Positions 7,108 to 16,374 are shown, numbered from the stretch's first letter. The stretch: 32,890 nucleotides of DNA from Lachnospiraceae bacterium (GCA_017938285.1 JAGBBW010000110.1:1-32890), one strand, 5' to 3'. Notes: a model not told the origin generated them from the sequence alone. Program-made: numbers and translations.

Positions 7108-7826
7108 AAAGGAAACGTCAGTTAAGACAGGAACTGGAAGAGGCAGAAGAAAAATATGTTTTTTTGTCTGGACAGGAGGCGGAGCTTCGCTACCAGTATG
7201 AAGTACTGCGGAAAGAAACGGAGGAAATGAGGCGTCAGGATAATGAACTGAGGACTCTGCATCAGAACGTAAGGCAGTTAAAGCATGACATGAAAAATCA
7301 TCTGATGGTTCTGACAGCATATTTAAATGGTGGAGAGTATGACCAGGCGAAAGCGTATACTTCGGAGCTGCTGGATAAATTCAGTACCATGCACAGTTAT
7401 ATTGAAACGGGAAATGTTCTGCTGAACCACATCATCAATGAGAAGCTTTCTTATGCCAGGGCATCAGGGATTATGGTAAAAGCAGAAATTGAAAATCTGG
7501 CCTTTGCACGGATGAACCGCATGGATTTTTCTTCACTGCTTTCTAATATGCTGGACAATGCCATTGAGGCTTTACAGAGGGAAAAAGAACAGGAACTGGA
7601 AGTAGTGATTAGTGCCTGCCGTGGTTATGAAACCATCTGTGTGAAAAATCGGATTTCTGCGTCTGTGCTGAAAGAGAATCCGGAGCTTGTTTCGGAAAAA
7701 AAGGAAAAGGAGCAGCACGGTTTTGGTGTTGGAAAAATCAGAGAGCTGGCAGAATCGTATGGAGGCATGGCAGATTTTTATGAAGAAGATGGATTTTTTT
7801 GTGTAAAGGTGTTTATCCCTAAATAA
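7104..7826 (+). CDS. GHKL-type sensor histidine kinase without a membrane domain
   Basis: The 240-aa kinase starts at ATG 7104, overlapping the regulator gene. Residues 1-55 are a charged coiled coil. The phosphoacceptor region is VRQLKHDMKNHLMVL with H61, the N box is SNMLDNAIEA (147-156) and the G box is HGFGVGKIREL from 205. This is the AgrC/CitA-like HATPase_c_5 arrangement. Such kinases normally carry five to seven N-terminal membrane helices, and none are present, so this one is predicted cytoplasmic. It either senses an internal signal or partners with a membrane protein encoded elsewhere. The translational coupling fixes its pairing with the LytTR regulator. No frameshifted sensor domain is visible upstream. 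Confidence 0.9.
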   Translation: MKRKRQLRQELEEAEEKYVFLSGQEAELRYQYEVLRKETEEMRRQDNELRTLHQNVRQLKHDMKNHLMVLTAYLNGGEYDQAKAYTSELLDKFSTMHSYIETGNVLLNHIINEKLSYARASGIMVKAEIENLAFARMNRMDFSSLLSNMLDNAIEALQREKEQELEVVISACRGYETICVKNRISASVLKENPELVSEKKEKEQHGFGVGKIRELAESYGGMADFYEEDGFFCVKVFIPK

Positions 7827-7842
7827 GTGCTGTTTATCCCAG

Positions 7843-7876
7843 ACCCTTGCAATCTCATGCAGCAGGGGTTATTTTT
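7843..7876 (+). terminator. Possible weak terminator after the two-component pair
   Basis: ACCCTTGC (7843-7850) pairs with GCAGGGGT (7862-7869) with one G-T wobble and is followed by TATTTTT. The stem is modest, so some transcription may continue into the ABC genes. Confidence 0.5.
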
Positions 7877-7920
7877 GTGATATAGGAGACGCTGATGGAG
7901 GTTGGAATGAGGAGGCTGGT

Positions 7921-8832
7921 ATGCTTGACCTGGAACTGGTAAGCAAGTTTATTTTATCAAACATAACGGTACATATTCCTAAAGGAATTTCGGTGGGATT
8001 AATCGGAGCTTCGGGTGCAGGGAAAACGACGTTTCTGAAACTTGCCTGCGGACTGCTTTCTCCGGAGAGAGGAAATGTATATACTTTTGGAAAAAATCCG
8101 GTGGAAAACCGGAGTCTGCTGGGAAAGAAAATGGGGTGTCTGTTAGAGAAAGCGCCACTGTTTCATGGAGAACGCAGTGTGCTGGATAATTTCCGGGAGC
8201 TGCAGATGGTACACCGGATGCCGGAAACTGAATTTTTAAAAGAATACAGGAGATTGGCAGAGTGTTTTGACATCGGTAAACAGGAACGGGAGCTGGTTAA
8301 AAATCTTTCTTTTGGGCAGAGAAGAAGGGCAGAGCTGGTGGCAGTTTTGCTGCACAGACCGGAACTTTTACTGTTGGACGAGCCGACGACAGGACTGGAT
8401 GAAACGGCAAAGACGGTGTTACGGGAGATACTGCAGGAAAGAATACAGGATGGAATGACGGTTGTGATGACATCACATGAATTGCAGGAAGTATCCCGGA
8501 TATGTCAGCGGATTATGGTGCTGAAACAGGGAACACAGATGTATTATGGGGAGGAAGCGGCTCTGCTCCGCCAGTATGCACCAATGGACTGCATGAGACT
8601 GAAACTGTCGGGAAGGCTGCCGGATCTGGAAGATTTGCCGGTGAAGCAGTATACACTGTCGGGAGAGGAACTGAAGCTTCGTTATAATTCCAACCATGTG
8701 ACAGCAGCGGAGATTCTTGAACATGTGTTGCGACAGACTTCGGTGCAGGAAATTACGATAAAAAAACCGGATCTGGCAGAAGTAATCCGGAACCTGGAAT
8801 TACAGGAAAAATGGGAGGACAGACAATCATGA
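7921..8832 (+). CDS. ABC transporter ATPase, first of two
   Basis: A 303-aa nucleotide-binding subunit with Walker A GASGAGKT (29-36), signature LSFGQ (129-133), Walker B LLLLDEP (149-155, catalytic E154) and switch histidine H186 in TSHEL. The last ~90 residues form an extra C-terminal domain common in ABC-2 exporters. ATG 7921 lies five bases after GGAGG; no other in-frame start has a site. The gene overlaps the second ATPase by four bases (ATGA), so both subunits are probably made together. It belongs with two permeases downstream and would power export of an unknown substrate through the cytoplasmic membrane. The ATP-site motifs look intact. Confidence 0.93.
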   Translation: MLDLELVSKFILSNITVHIPKGISVGLIGASGAGKTTFLKLACGLLSPERGNVYTFGKNPVENRSLLGKKMGCLLEKAPLFHGERSVLDNFRELQMVHRMPETEFLKEYRRLAECFDIGKQERELVKNLSFGQRRRAELVAVLLHRPELLLLDEPTTGLDETAKTVLREILQERIQDGMTVVMTSHELQEVSRICQRIMVLKQGTQMYYGEEAALLRQYAPMDCMRLKLSGRLPDLEDLPVKQYTLSGEELKLRYNSNHVTAAEILEHVLRQTSVQEITIKKPDLAEVIRNLELQEKWEDRQS

Positions 8833-9812
8833 CATTTATTGAAGTAAACAACGCAAGCAAAAAATTTCGTATTAATCAGCGGGCCAGTGGAATTCCCGGT
8901 ATGATTGCCAATCTGTTTGCGCCAAAATACGAATACCGGCAGGCAGTGAAGGACATCAGCTTTTCCATAGAAGAAGGAGAGATGACCGGCTTTATTGGTC
9001 CAAACGGTGCAGGGAAATCCACAACGATTAAAATGTTGTCCGGTATTCTCTGTCCGGACAGCGGAGAAATCAAGGTTGGCGGTTTTTCACCGTATAAGGA
9101 CAGAAAGAAATATGTCGGTAATATTGGTGTGGTGTTTGGACAGAAGTCCCAGCTGCAGTGGGATCTGCCGGTGCTGGACAGTTTTGAACTGTTAAAGGCA
9201 ATTTACCGTATTCCGGAAAAGATGTACCGGGATAATTTGGAGCGTTTTACCGAAATGTTAGACATGTCCGGTTTTTTGCAGCAGCCGGTACGGCAGTTGT
9301 CCCTGGGACAGCGTATGCGTGCGGATATCGTGGCGGCACTGCTGCATTCTCCGAAGATCGTGTTTTTTGATGAGCCGACAATTGGTGTGGATGTGGCAGG
9401 AAAGGAAACGATACGGCAGTTTATCCGGGAATTGAATGAAAAAGATAACATTACGATGATTTTTACTACCCATGATATGCAGGATATTGAAAAGGTATGC
9501 GACCGGCTGATTATCATTGATGAGGGAACCAAAGTGTATGACGGGGAACTTATGGGTATCCGGGAAAGGTTTGGGACAACAAGGCAGCTGGATGTGGAAT
9601 TTGTACAGGAGTGTTCGGTTGAACCGATAGAGAAGGTGGAAATTCTGGAGCTGGACCAGCGGAAAAAGCGGTTTATATTTGAAAACCGGGATGTGAAGAT
9701 TGATGAACTGATGAATGAACTGCTGGCGAAGTACAGCATTCGGGATATTAATATTTCGGAACCGGAAATTGAACGTCTGATCCGCAGAATTTATCAAGGG
9801 GAGGTGTCTTAA
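8829..9812 (+). CDS. ABC transporter ATPase, second of two (COG4586-type)
   Basis: The 327-aa protein MTFIEVNNASKKF starts at ATG 8829, overlapping the stop of the first ATPase, with GGGAGG at 8812-8817. It has Walker A GPNGAGKS (57-64), the Q-loop region GVVFGQKSQLQWDLP, signature LSLGQ (157-161), Walker B VFFDEP (178-183) and TTHDM. The APKYEYRQAVKDISFSI stretch before the core and the WDLP segment are typical of the COG4586 ATPases that work with COG4587 and COG3694 permeases, the pair found here. It may form a heterodimer with the preceding ATPase. An in-frame ATG at 8811 lies in the RBS region and was rejected. Confidence 0.93.
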   Translation: MTFIEVNNASKKFRINQRASGIPGMIANLFAPKYEYRQAVKDISFSIEEGEMTGFIGPNGAGKSTTIKMLSGILCPDSGEIKVGGFSPYKDRKKYVGNIGVVFGQKSQLQWDLPVLDSFELLKAIYRIPEKMYRDNLERFTEMLDMSGFLQQPVRQLSLGQRMRADIVAALLHSPKIVFFDEPTIGVDVAGKETIRQFIRELNEKDNITMIFTTHDMQDIEKVCDRLIIIDEGTKVYDGELMGIRERFGTTRQLDVEFVQECSVEPIEKVEILELDQRKKRFIFENRDVKIDELMNELLAKYSIRDINISEPEIERLIRRIYQGEVS

Positions 9813-10613
9813 TTGAAACGTATGCTGGCACCTTATCTGGCATTTGCCAAAAAGAGTTTCTTAAATAAAAGTGCTTACCGTTTTGATCATTTCATGGGGA
9901 TTTTAAATACTCTGTTAAAGATTTTCATTTTCTGGTGTATTTACCGCACGTTGTACGGTGCCAGAACAGAGGTGGATGGAATTACCATGGCGATGGTGAC
10001 AACGAATTTTGTACTGTCCATTGGTCTGGATGCCCTGTTCAGTGTAAATGATTACTATCTGCCGGACCGGATTGGAAATGGCAGTATTGCAACAGAGCTT
10101 CTGCTGCCAGTCAGTTTTCAGGGAAGGATGCTGTTTGAAAATCTGGGAAATACGCTGTTTAAGCTTTTCTTTCATTTTCTTCCGGCAGTGGTGGTTTCAG
10201 CGTTGACCGTGGGGATACTGCCTCCTGCAGGAGCGGGCAGTTTTATGATGTTTGTTGTAAGTGCCCTGTTTGGTTACGGGGTGTTGTGGTCGGTCAGTTA
10301 TCTGCTCCAGATGTTTTCTTTCTGGCTGATTAATATGTGGAGTCTGATAACAATTAAAAACGTGTTTATCAATGTGTTGTCCGGTTCCATGATACCACTG
10401 TGGTTTATGCCGGACTGGATGGCTCCGGTGCTGAAAGTTCTGCCGTTTTCCTCCATTTATTTCACACCGGTGCAGATTTACCTTGGACAGCTGACCAGTC
10501 AGGAAATACTGGGGAAGTGCCTGATACAGCTGGGATGGATTGCTGTACTGTATCTGTGCGGAAATTTCTTATGGGAAAAAGGAAAAAAGAAACTTGTGGT
10601 ACAGGGAGGATAA
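9813..10613 (+). CDS. ABC-2 type permease, first (COG4587-like)
   Basis: The 266-aa integral membrane protein has about six hydrophobic segments. It reads from a TTG at 9813, directly after the stop of the ATPase gene. GGGGAGGTG (9799-9807) is well spaced for this TTG but too far from the ATG at 9822, so TTG is the preferred start. The opening KRMLAPYLAFAKKSF and internal LPDRIGNGSIATELLLPVS resemble permease subunits of the uncharacterised COG4586/4587/3694 exporters. It would form half of the membrane channel with the next gene. Substrate unknown. Confidence 0.88.
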   Translation: MKRMLAPYLAFAKKSFLNKSAYRFDHFMGILNTLLKIFIFWCIYRTLYGARTEVDGITMAMVTTNFVLSIGLDALFSVNDYYLPDRIGNGSIATELLLPVSFQGRMLFENLGNTLFKLFFHFLPAVVVSALTVGILPPAGAGSFMMFVVSALFGYGVLWSVSYLLQMFSFWLINMWSLITIKNVFINVLSGSMIPLWFMPDWMAPVLKVLPFSSIYFTPVQIYLGQLTSQEILGKCLIQLGWIAVLYLCGNFLWEKGKKKLVVQGG

Positions 10614-10617
10614 CCGT

Positions 10618-11433
10618 ATGGAGAATTGCATGGATGTGATGCACCTGATTGGTGTATATACGAAAACAATTATGAAATCGTGGTTTCAGTACAAAGTGGA
10701 TGCGGTACTGCGGTCGTTAGCGGTATTCTTAAGGGAATCTACCGGAATTATTGTGGTGTATTTTACACTGCTGAAATTTGATACGCTGAATGGCTGGAAC
10801 GTATATGAGATGCTGTTTTTATTCAGTCTGCTGTTTGTAACGTATGGGATTCTGATTTTATTTTTCACCGGACTGCGGGATTTTGGTCATACGGTGCGAA
10901 GCGGAGGTTTTGACCGGTTTATCCTCCGTCCAAGAGGGTTGTTGTTTCAGATTATTTTTGTGAATGCAGACTGGTTTGCGGCAATCGGCCATGGTGGTCT
11001 TGGTATTACACTGTTTCTGGTATCAGCGGCAAAGGTTGGAATTGTCTGGAGCTTTGACAAGGTGGTATATTATCTGCTGGCGATTTTTGGCGGAGTGCTG
11101 ATTCAGGGGGCTGTTTTTTTGTTTCTGGCAACGTTAAATATTTATCTTCTGGAAACGGGAAGTTTAAAGGAGCTGTTTTACTGGAATGCCAGAAAATTTG
11201 CAGGTTATCCGGTGAGTATTTTCCACAGAGCCATTCAGATTGGAATGATTTATATTGTACCATTTGCTTTTGTTAATTACTTTCCGGCACAGTTTCTGCT
11301 TAGGAAAGAGGATATGGCGGCTTATCCGGAACTGTTTCTTTATCTGACTCCGGTGCTGGGAATTGTGCTGTATCTGCTGGCATATCTGTTCTGGCGGTAT
11401 AGTTTAAAATTTTATAAGAGTTCGGGAAATTAA
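10618..11433 (+). CDS. ABC-2 type permease, second (COG3694-like)
   Basis: ATG 10618 follows GGGAGG (10605-10610), giving a 271-aa membrane protein with about six hydrophobic segments. An upstream in-frame ATG at 10540 lies inside the first permease gene and is not supported. The segment TVRSGGFDRFILRPRGLLFQ is a hallmark cytoplasmic loop of COG3694 permeases (GxxDxxLxRP). It lies four bases after the first permease and before a clean terminator, so it is the last gene of a four-gene exporter operon. Confidence 0.9.
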   Translation: MENCMDVMHLIGVYTKTIMKSWFQYKVDAVLRSLAVFLRESTGIIVVYFTLLKFDTLNGWNVYEMLFLFSLLFVTYGILILFFTGLRDFGHTVRSGGFDRFILRPRGLLFQIIFVNADWFAAIGHGGLGITLFLVSAAKVGIVWSFDKVVYYLLAIFGGVLIQGAVFLFLATLNIYLLETGSLKELFYWNARKFAGYPVSIFHRAIQIGMIYIVPFAFVNYFPAQFLLRKEDMAAYPELFLYLTPVLGIVLYLLAYLFWRYSLKFYKSSGN

Positions 11434-11438
11434 TAAAA

Positions 11439-11474
11439 AAAGGACTGCTTGACATTCGTTGGGCAGTCCTTTAC
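11439..11474 (+). terminator. Terminator of the ABC exporter operon
   Basis: AAAGGACTGC (11439-11448) pairs perfectly with GCAGTCCTTT (11463-11472) around a 14-base loop. A's on the left and T's on the right could make it work in both directions. Confidence 0.75.
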
Positions 11475-11518
11475 ACTTTTATCAGAAATTATGTATGTCT
11501 GGGATGGGAGTGACAAAA

Positions 11519-13291
11519 ATGAAGAATTTTCGGGAACGATATAAACAGCAGATTAAGGGTCTGGCAGAAGAACTCCGGAGAGAAAAGATGCCTGTTCTGA
11601 CGGAAGAATTATTCTCCCTGTTTGAAAAGGAAGGGAACCGTCTGAACTATGAGGAGGTATATTTCCGGCGCAGGAAGTTTCTGGCGGTATATGGTATGGC
11701 AGCGTATATATTTGGAAAACCAGAGGATGTGGCTAAATTAGAAGAAATCATACTGGAAATCTGTGAGGAAGAATGCTGGGCACTGCCTGCCCATGTAAAC
11801 CGTGGAATGGAGCATTGGAGGGAAACGGTAGATTTGTTTGCTGCGGAAACAGCACAGGCACTGGCAGAAATTATCACACTGGTAAACGAAGGAACTGCAG
11901 CAGGAAAACCGGGACAGAAGCAGATGTCAGAACAGATTTGCCAAAGAGTCCGGGAAGAAGTGGAACGCAGGGTATTTCTGCCGTTTGAAAGAACGAAGTA
12001 CGGATGGGAATGCTCGGATCATAACTGGAATGCGGTGTGCTGTGGCAGTATTGGAAGTGCGGCAATGTACCTTCTGGCTGGAAAAGAAGAGGAACGTCTG
12101 GAACGGATGTTAAAGCGGATCTGTCATTCCCTGACTTTTTATCTGGGGGGCTTCCGGGAAGATGGTGCCTGCATGGAGGGAATCGGATATTTTACTTACG
12201 GAATGACGTATTTTACCGGATTTGCAGAGCAGCTGCTGCGCTACAGCCAGGGAAGCATCCATCTGTTTGCCAGTGAAAAAGTACGCAGGATTGCGGAATT
12301 CCAGCAGAAAACTTATTTCCGGTGCGGGCAGACCGTGAGTTTTTCAGATGGAGAAAAGCAGGCAAAATTCCGTATGGGCCTGACTTGTTTTCTGGCAGAA
12401 CAGTATGATACGGTACGGATTCCGGCAAAGGAGTTTGCCTGTGATTTTGAAACGGATTCGTGCTATCGTTTTATGGGACTTATGCGGGATTACCTGTGGA
12501 CAACCGGGACGGAGAACCGTATAACGGATAAGGAACGCAAAGGCATGACAGAAACAGTGCAGGCACGCCATGACATCCTGCCGAAGGCACAGTGGAGCAT
12601 TTGTGAAAGCAGAAATGGCGCAGGATTTGCCATCAAAGGCGGAGACAATGGAGAACCGCACAATCACAATGATATTGGAAGCTTTTTGTATCTGGCAGGG
12701 GGAGAACAGCTGATTTGTGATCTGGGTGCCGGAGAATATACAAAAGATTATTTTGGTCCGGGAAGGTATGGAATTTTATGTAATTCCTCGGAGGGACACA
12801 GTGTTCCGGTTCTGGGCGGTACGTATCAGAGAGAAGGAAAACAGTACCGGACCTCTTCCTTTGCAGCAGACGGCAGAGGAACTACGGTATTGGAATTTGC
12901 GGGAGCCTATACCGAAGGCGTGGTAAAAAAACTGGTCCGGAAGACAGAATTTTCTCTGGAAAACGGCAGTCTGGGAGTAGCCGATTATTTTGAACTGCCG
13001 GAGGAACAGTTTCCTGGGGATTATGTGACGGAACAGCTGGTTACCCAGGGAGATGTCATCTGGCTCAGGGAGCCGGGGCAGGAAATACGAATGGTGATTC
13101 AGGGGGAACAGGCAGCCTGCAGGATAGAGTTTCCAATGGCAGCAGAACATCTCCGTGTGCTGGAAAAAGAACACTCCAATCATGAAGGAAAAAAAGAAAT
13201 CGTCCGTCTGATACGGTGGGATGTTCCGGTGAAACAGGGAAATGACTGCAGATATGCAGAAACAGAGGTTTTGCTTACGGTTTGTGAGTAA
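11519..13291 (+). CDS. Heparinase II/III-like family protein
   Basis: The start ATG 11519 lies eight bases after TGGGAG, giving 590 aa. The N-terminal ~330 residues are an alpha-helical toroid-like region (HNWNAVCCGSIGSAAMYL; YLGGFREDGACMEGIGYF). The C-terminal half holds the family's beta-sandwich signature near residue 380: GEPHNHNDIGSFLYLAGG, then ICDLGAGEYTKDYF and NSSEGHSVPVLGG. These proteins usually break uronate-containing polysaccharides by elimination or act on related glycans. No signal peptide or membrane segment is seen, so it is predicted cytoplasmic, acting on imported oligosaccharides if it is an enzyme. It is followed after 27 bases by the MutS-like genes, an unexpected pairing. 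Exact substrate unknown. Confidence 0.85.
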   Translation: MKNFRERYKQQIKGLAEELRREKMPVLTEELFSLFEKEGNRLNYEEVYFRRRKFLAVYGMAAYIFGKPEDVAKLEEIILEICEEECWALPAHVNRGMEHWRETVDLFAAETAQALAEIITLVNEGTAAGKPGQKQMSEQICQRVREEVERRVFLPFERTKYGWECSDHNWNAVCCGSIGSAAMYLLAGKEEERLERMLKRICHSLTFYLGGFREDGACMEGIGYFTYGMTYFTGFAEQLLRYSQGSIHLFASEKVRRIAEFQQKTYFRCGQTVSFSDGEKQAKFRMGLTCFLAEQYDTVRIPAKEFACDFETDSCYRFMGLMRDYLWTTGTENRITDKERKGMTETVQARHDILPKAQWSICESRNGAGFAIKGGDNGEPHNHNDIGSFLYLAGGEQLICDLGAGEYTKDYFGPGRYGILCNSSEGHSVPVLGGTYQREGKQYRTSSFAADGRGTTVLEFAGAYTEGVVKKLVRKTEFSLENGSLGVADYFELPEEQFPGDYVTEQLVTQGDVIWLREPGQEIRMVIQGEQAACRIEFPMAAEHLRVLEKEHSNHEGKKEIVRLIRWDVPVKQGNDCRYAETEVLLTVCE

Positions 13292-13318
13292 CAGTGGGAA
13301 AGGAGAGGGGAAACAGTT

Positions 13319-14845
13319 ATGCAATTTCGAAGTATATTGTTTGCAGATAAAGAGCCGGAGCTGCTGACGGAGACACCTGTTTTTTTTCATGATTTACAGC
13401 TCGATTATCTGCTGGAACGCATCCTGGAGCCGGTAAAAGGGTATCAGACCGAGAAATATTATTATACATTTCCACGGGAGGAAAAATTGATTTTGTTCCG
13501 GCAGCAGGTAGGGAAGGATATGGAATCAGAGGAACTCTGCACCGTTCTGCGAAGGTTTTGCCACAGATTGAAAGAGTCCAGAAAAATTTATAATTATTCC
13601 CTGAAGAGCGAAGGAGAGATGCAGGCAGCCGCCTATCATTTACAGGCAGCCAGCCTGTATTGGGAGGCTGTTTTGGAACTGGAAAAGAAACTTGGTGGCT
13701 GTAGTCTGGAATCGGAAGGTATGCTGGGGCTGGCAGGCTATGTAAAACAGCATCTGGCAGAACTTCGGGAGCGGGGATTTGCAGCCGCCCTAAAACGGGC
13801 AGACGAATTTTTTTCCGGTCTTAGTTTCCAGCTTTCCGTAGATACAGATAAACTGATGGTGGAGGAAAGCGTAGAATTTCAGAAAAATTATTTTGAGGAA
13901 CTGGCAGAACTTCTTGGACAGGAGCCGGAGAGAACAGACACCGGAATACAGGACATTTTTCCAGAGCCGTTAGAGCCGTCCTATCTGGAGCAGGTGCTGG
14001 TCCGGCTGTTAAAAAAGAGCCGGCCGGAGGTGTTCCGGGAAATTAAGGAATTTTATAAGTGTTTTCCGGTAATTTATTCGGATACACTGCTGCGTTTTGA
14101 AGAGGAAGTGCAGTTTTATTTAAGTTTTCAGAATTTTAAACTGCGGACAAAAGCGAAGGGGTATTCCATGACGACTCCTGTGATTTCCAGAGAACAGGGA
14201 TTTTCCGGCCGGGGTGTATATGATATTGCGCTGGTCTGGAAACAGGAGGACAGCAGTTATCAGGTAGTTGCCAATGAGTTTACCATGAAAAACAGGCCTT
14301 CCTTTTTTGTGGTGACCGGACCAAACCAGGGAGGCAAAACAACCTTTGCACGTTCTATGGGACAGGCGGTTTATTTTACACTGATGGGACTGTCTGTTAA
14401 TGCGGAATGTTTCAGGACACCACTGTTTCAAGGGATTTCTACTCATTTTGAGGCAGAGGAGACGCTGCAGTCCAATTCCGGCAAATTGAAAGAAGAAATC
14501 AACCGTCTGATTCCGATGATGGCGCAGAATCAGAACAGGTGCAGTTTTGTGATTCTGAATGAATTGTTTACAACGGCTACCACCCACGATGCCATGATTA
14601 TGGGACGGAAGGTAATGGAGTCCTTTCTGCGGAGGGAATGTTATGGCATCTATGTGACACATATTCAGGAACTGGCGGAGGAGACGGAGGAGATTATCAG
14701 TCTGGTGGCACAACTGGCACCGGGAGAGGAAAGCAGACGGACATACCGTATGCTGCCAATGAAAGCCCAGGGCTTTGGATATTCTGAGGCACTGGTGAAG
14801 AAGTTCCGGCTGGATTATGCGGATATCGTAAGGAGGCTGTCATGA
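13319..14845 (+). CDS. MutS-like ATPase, first of a tandem pair
   Basis: The 508-aa protein starts at ATG 13319 after AAAGGAGAGGGG. It has a helical lever/clamp-like region (~60-270) and a C-terminal MutS domain V ATPase. Walker A is GPNQGGKTT (334-342), where MutS has GPNMGGKST. The Walker B acid pair is NE (N414 in FVILNEL) in place of DE. The amino-terminal mismatch-recognition domain of true MutS is missing, and there is no Smr nuclease domain, so a role in mismatch repair is doubtful. It more likely belongs to the MutS-related proteins of Clostridia whose role is unknown. The neighbouring second copy suggests a heterodimer; the four-base overlap supports co-translation. Confidence 0.88.
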   Translation: MQFRSILFADKEPELLTETPVFFHDLQLDYLLERILEPVKGYQTEKYYYTFPREEKLILFRQQVGKDMESEELCTVLRRFCHRLKESRKIYNYSLKSEGEMQAAAYHLQAASLYWEAVLELEKKLGGCSLESEGMLGLAGYVKQHLAELRERGFAAALKRADEFFSGLSFQLSVDTDKLMVEESVEFQKNYFEELAELLGQEPERTDTGIQDIFPEPLEPSYLEQVLVRLLKKSRPEVFREIKEFYKCFPVIYSDTLLRFEEEVQFYLSFQNFKLRTKAKGYSMTTPVISREQGFSGRGVYDIALVWKQEDSSYQVVANEFTMKNRPSFFVVTGPNQGGKTTFARSMGQAVYFTLMGLSVNAECFRTPLFQGISTHFEAEETLQSNSGKLKEEINRLIPMMAQNQNRCSFVILNELFTTATTHDAMIMGRKVMESFLRRECYGIYVTHIQELAEETEEIISLVAQLAPGEESRRTYRMLPMKAQGFGYSEALVKKFRLDYADIVRRLS

Positions 14846-16368
14846 TGGATTCGTTTTTATTGTATCAGGATTCTTCCACGGAGGGGAAGAAAAGTTATGC
14901 ATTTCCGAGGGATATTATAAAAGACCTGAATCTGGATATTCTGTTTAAGAGCATGGCACGGCAGGATATCCTGATGGCAGAAAAAATCCGGAGGGTGATG
15001 ATGATTCCGCTGACGACACCAGAGGAAGTTTTGTACCGCCAGGAAGTAATCCGGGATTTTTACCGTCAGAGCGGAGTACTGGAAGAACTGTATGCCTGTG
15101 CGGAGCGCCAGCATAAAGCACTTCGTCTGTACAAGGAAGAAATGAAAAGCAACCGGGCAAAATCTGTGAAAGTAACCAGTACGTTACTGGATAGTCTGAA
15201 CTATCTGAAACAGGGTCAGGAAGAACTTCTGCATATCAGAAAACTGCTGGCAGAAAGGCAGGAGGGCTGGCAGTCACAGGGAATAAAAGGACTTTTGAAA
15301 CGGCTGGAGGAACAGCCGCTTCAGAAAATTCAGGAGAAACTTTGGGAAGCGGAGGCTTTAATTACAGGCTGTGAGGCCGGATATACGTTTCAGTTTGGCG
15401 GTGGTCTGAAGCTGGAAAATGCGGTGTTGAATTATCTGCGTCCCGCGGGGGATATAAAAACCGGCAGTCTGGAAAGTCTTTATTTAAAATTTGTAAAAAA
15501 GAATGCGGTTTTGATTGGAACAGATATTATGCTGAAAGAAGATCTGAATCACCTGAGAGAGGCAACCTTAAAGCAGTTGATTAATATGTTCCAGCCGTAT
15601 TTACAGAAACTGATGCAGTTTTTTGGAGAATTTACAGAGGAAATTTCGTTTTACATGGGAGTGGTACAGTTTATGAAACGAATGGATTCCCTGAATGTGA
15701 CACTGACCATGCCGGAGCCGAAGTCATGCGGGACAACGGATACGGAATTTGAAAATCTCTATGAACTGTCCATGGCAGTTTATGCCCAGAAAAAGCCGGT
15801 GGGAAACTCCATTTCTTTGAAAAATAACCGGATGACACTGATTACGGGAGCAAACCAGGGCGGTAAGTCCACGTTTCTGAGAAGTTATGGGATTGCCCAG
15901 GTTCTTATGCAGTGTGGTATGCCGGTTCCTGCGGGCAGATTTTCGGCACCGGTGTACCGGCAGTTGTTTACCCATTTTACAAGAAGTGAAGATGAACAGT
16001 TAAGTAATGGACGTTTGAGCGAGGAACTGCAGCGTATGAGCAGCATGGTAGACCAGGCAGTACCGGACAGTCTCTTTTTGCTAAACGAGTCGTTTGCCAG
16101 TACGACAGAAAAAGAAGGATCGAAAATTGCAGAAGGAATTCTGCGTGCTTTTTATGAAAAGAATATGACTACAATGATGGTGACTCATTTATACCAGCTG
16201 GCAAAGAAACTGTATGAGGAGCAGCCGGAGGGCAGTCATTTTCTAGTGGCGGAACGGACGGAAAATGGAACGAGAACTTTTAAGATGTTACAGGGAGAGC
16301 CGGCCTATACGAGCTTTGGAACGGATTTGTTCAAAGTGCTGGAGGAAGAAGAACATAATATGAAGTAA
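14842..16368 (+). CDS. MutS-like ATPase, second of a tandem pair
   Basis: The second paralogue has 508 codons from ATG 14842 (507 from ATG 14845). Both ATGs overlap the first gene's stop; AGGAGG (14831-14836) spaces better to 14845, while 14842 gives the ATGA overlap. It has Walker A GANQGGKST (336-344), a helical middle region and Walker B LFLLNESFASTT, again with asparagine (N415) where MutS has aspartate. No mismatch-binding domain is present. The shared length, shared NE motif and tandem position point to an old duplication and probably a heterodimeric ATPase. The transcript ends at a strong hairpin immediately after. Function unknown; linkage to the heparinase-like gene is unexplained. 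Confidence 0.88.
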   Translation: MMDSFLLYQDSSTEGKKSYAFPRDIIKDLNLDILFKSMARQDILMAEKIRRVMMIPLTTPEEVLYRQEVIRDFYRQSGVLEELYACAERQHKALRLYKEEMKSNRAKSVKVTSTLLDSLNYLKQGQEELLHIRKLLAERQEGWQSQGIKGLLKRLEEQPLQKIQEKLWEAEALITGCEAGYTFQFGGGLKLENAVLNYLRPAGDIKTGSLESLYLKFVKKNAVLIGTDIMLKEDLNHLREATLKQLINMFQPYLQKLMQFFGEFTEEISFYMGVVQFMKRMDSLNVTLTMPEPKSCGTTDTEFENLYELSMAVYAQKKPVGNSISLKNNRMTLITGANQGGKSTFLRSYGIAQVLMQCGMPVPAGRFSAPVYRQLFTHFTRSEDEQLSNGRLSEELQRMSSMVDQAVPDSLFLLNESFASTTEKEGSKIAEGILRAFYEKNMTTMMVTHLYQLAKKLYEEQPEGSHFLVAERTENGTRTFKMLQGEPAYTSFGTDLFKVLEEEEHNMK

Positions 16369-16374
16369 GTTTGA

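Noticed and set aside
14842..16368. Asn in Walker B taken as an inactivating mutation
   Set aside because: Both tandem paralogues share it and I recall NE in related MutS-like proteins, so a family trait is more likely.
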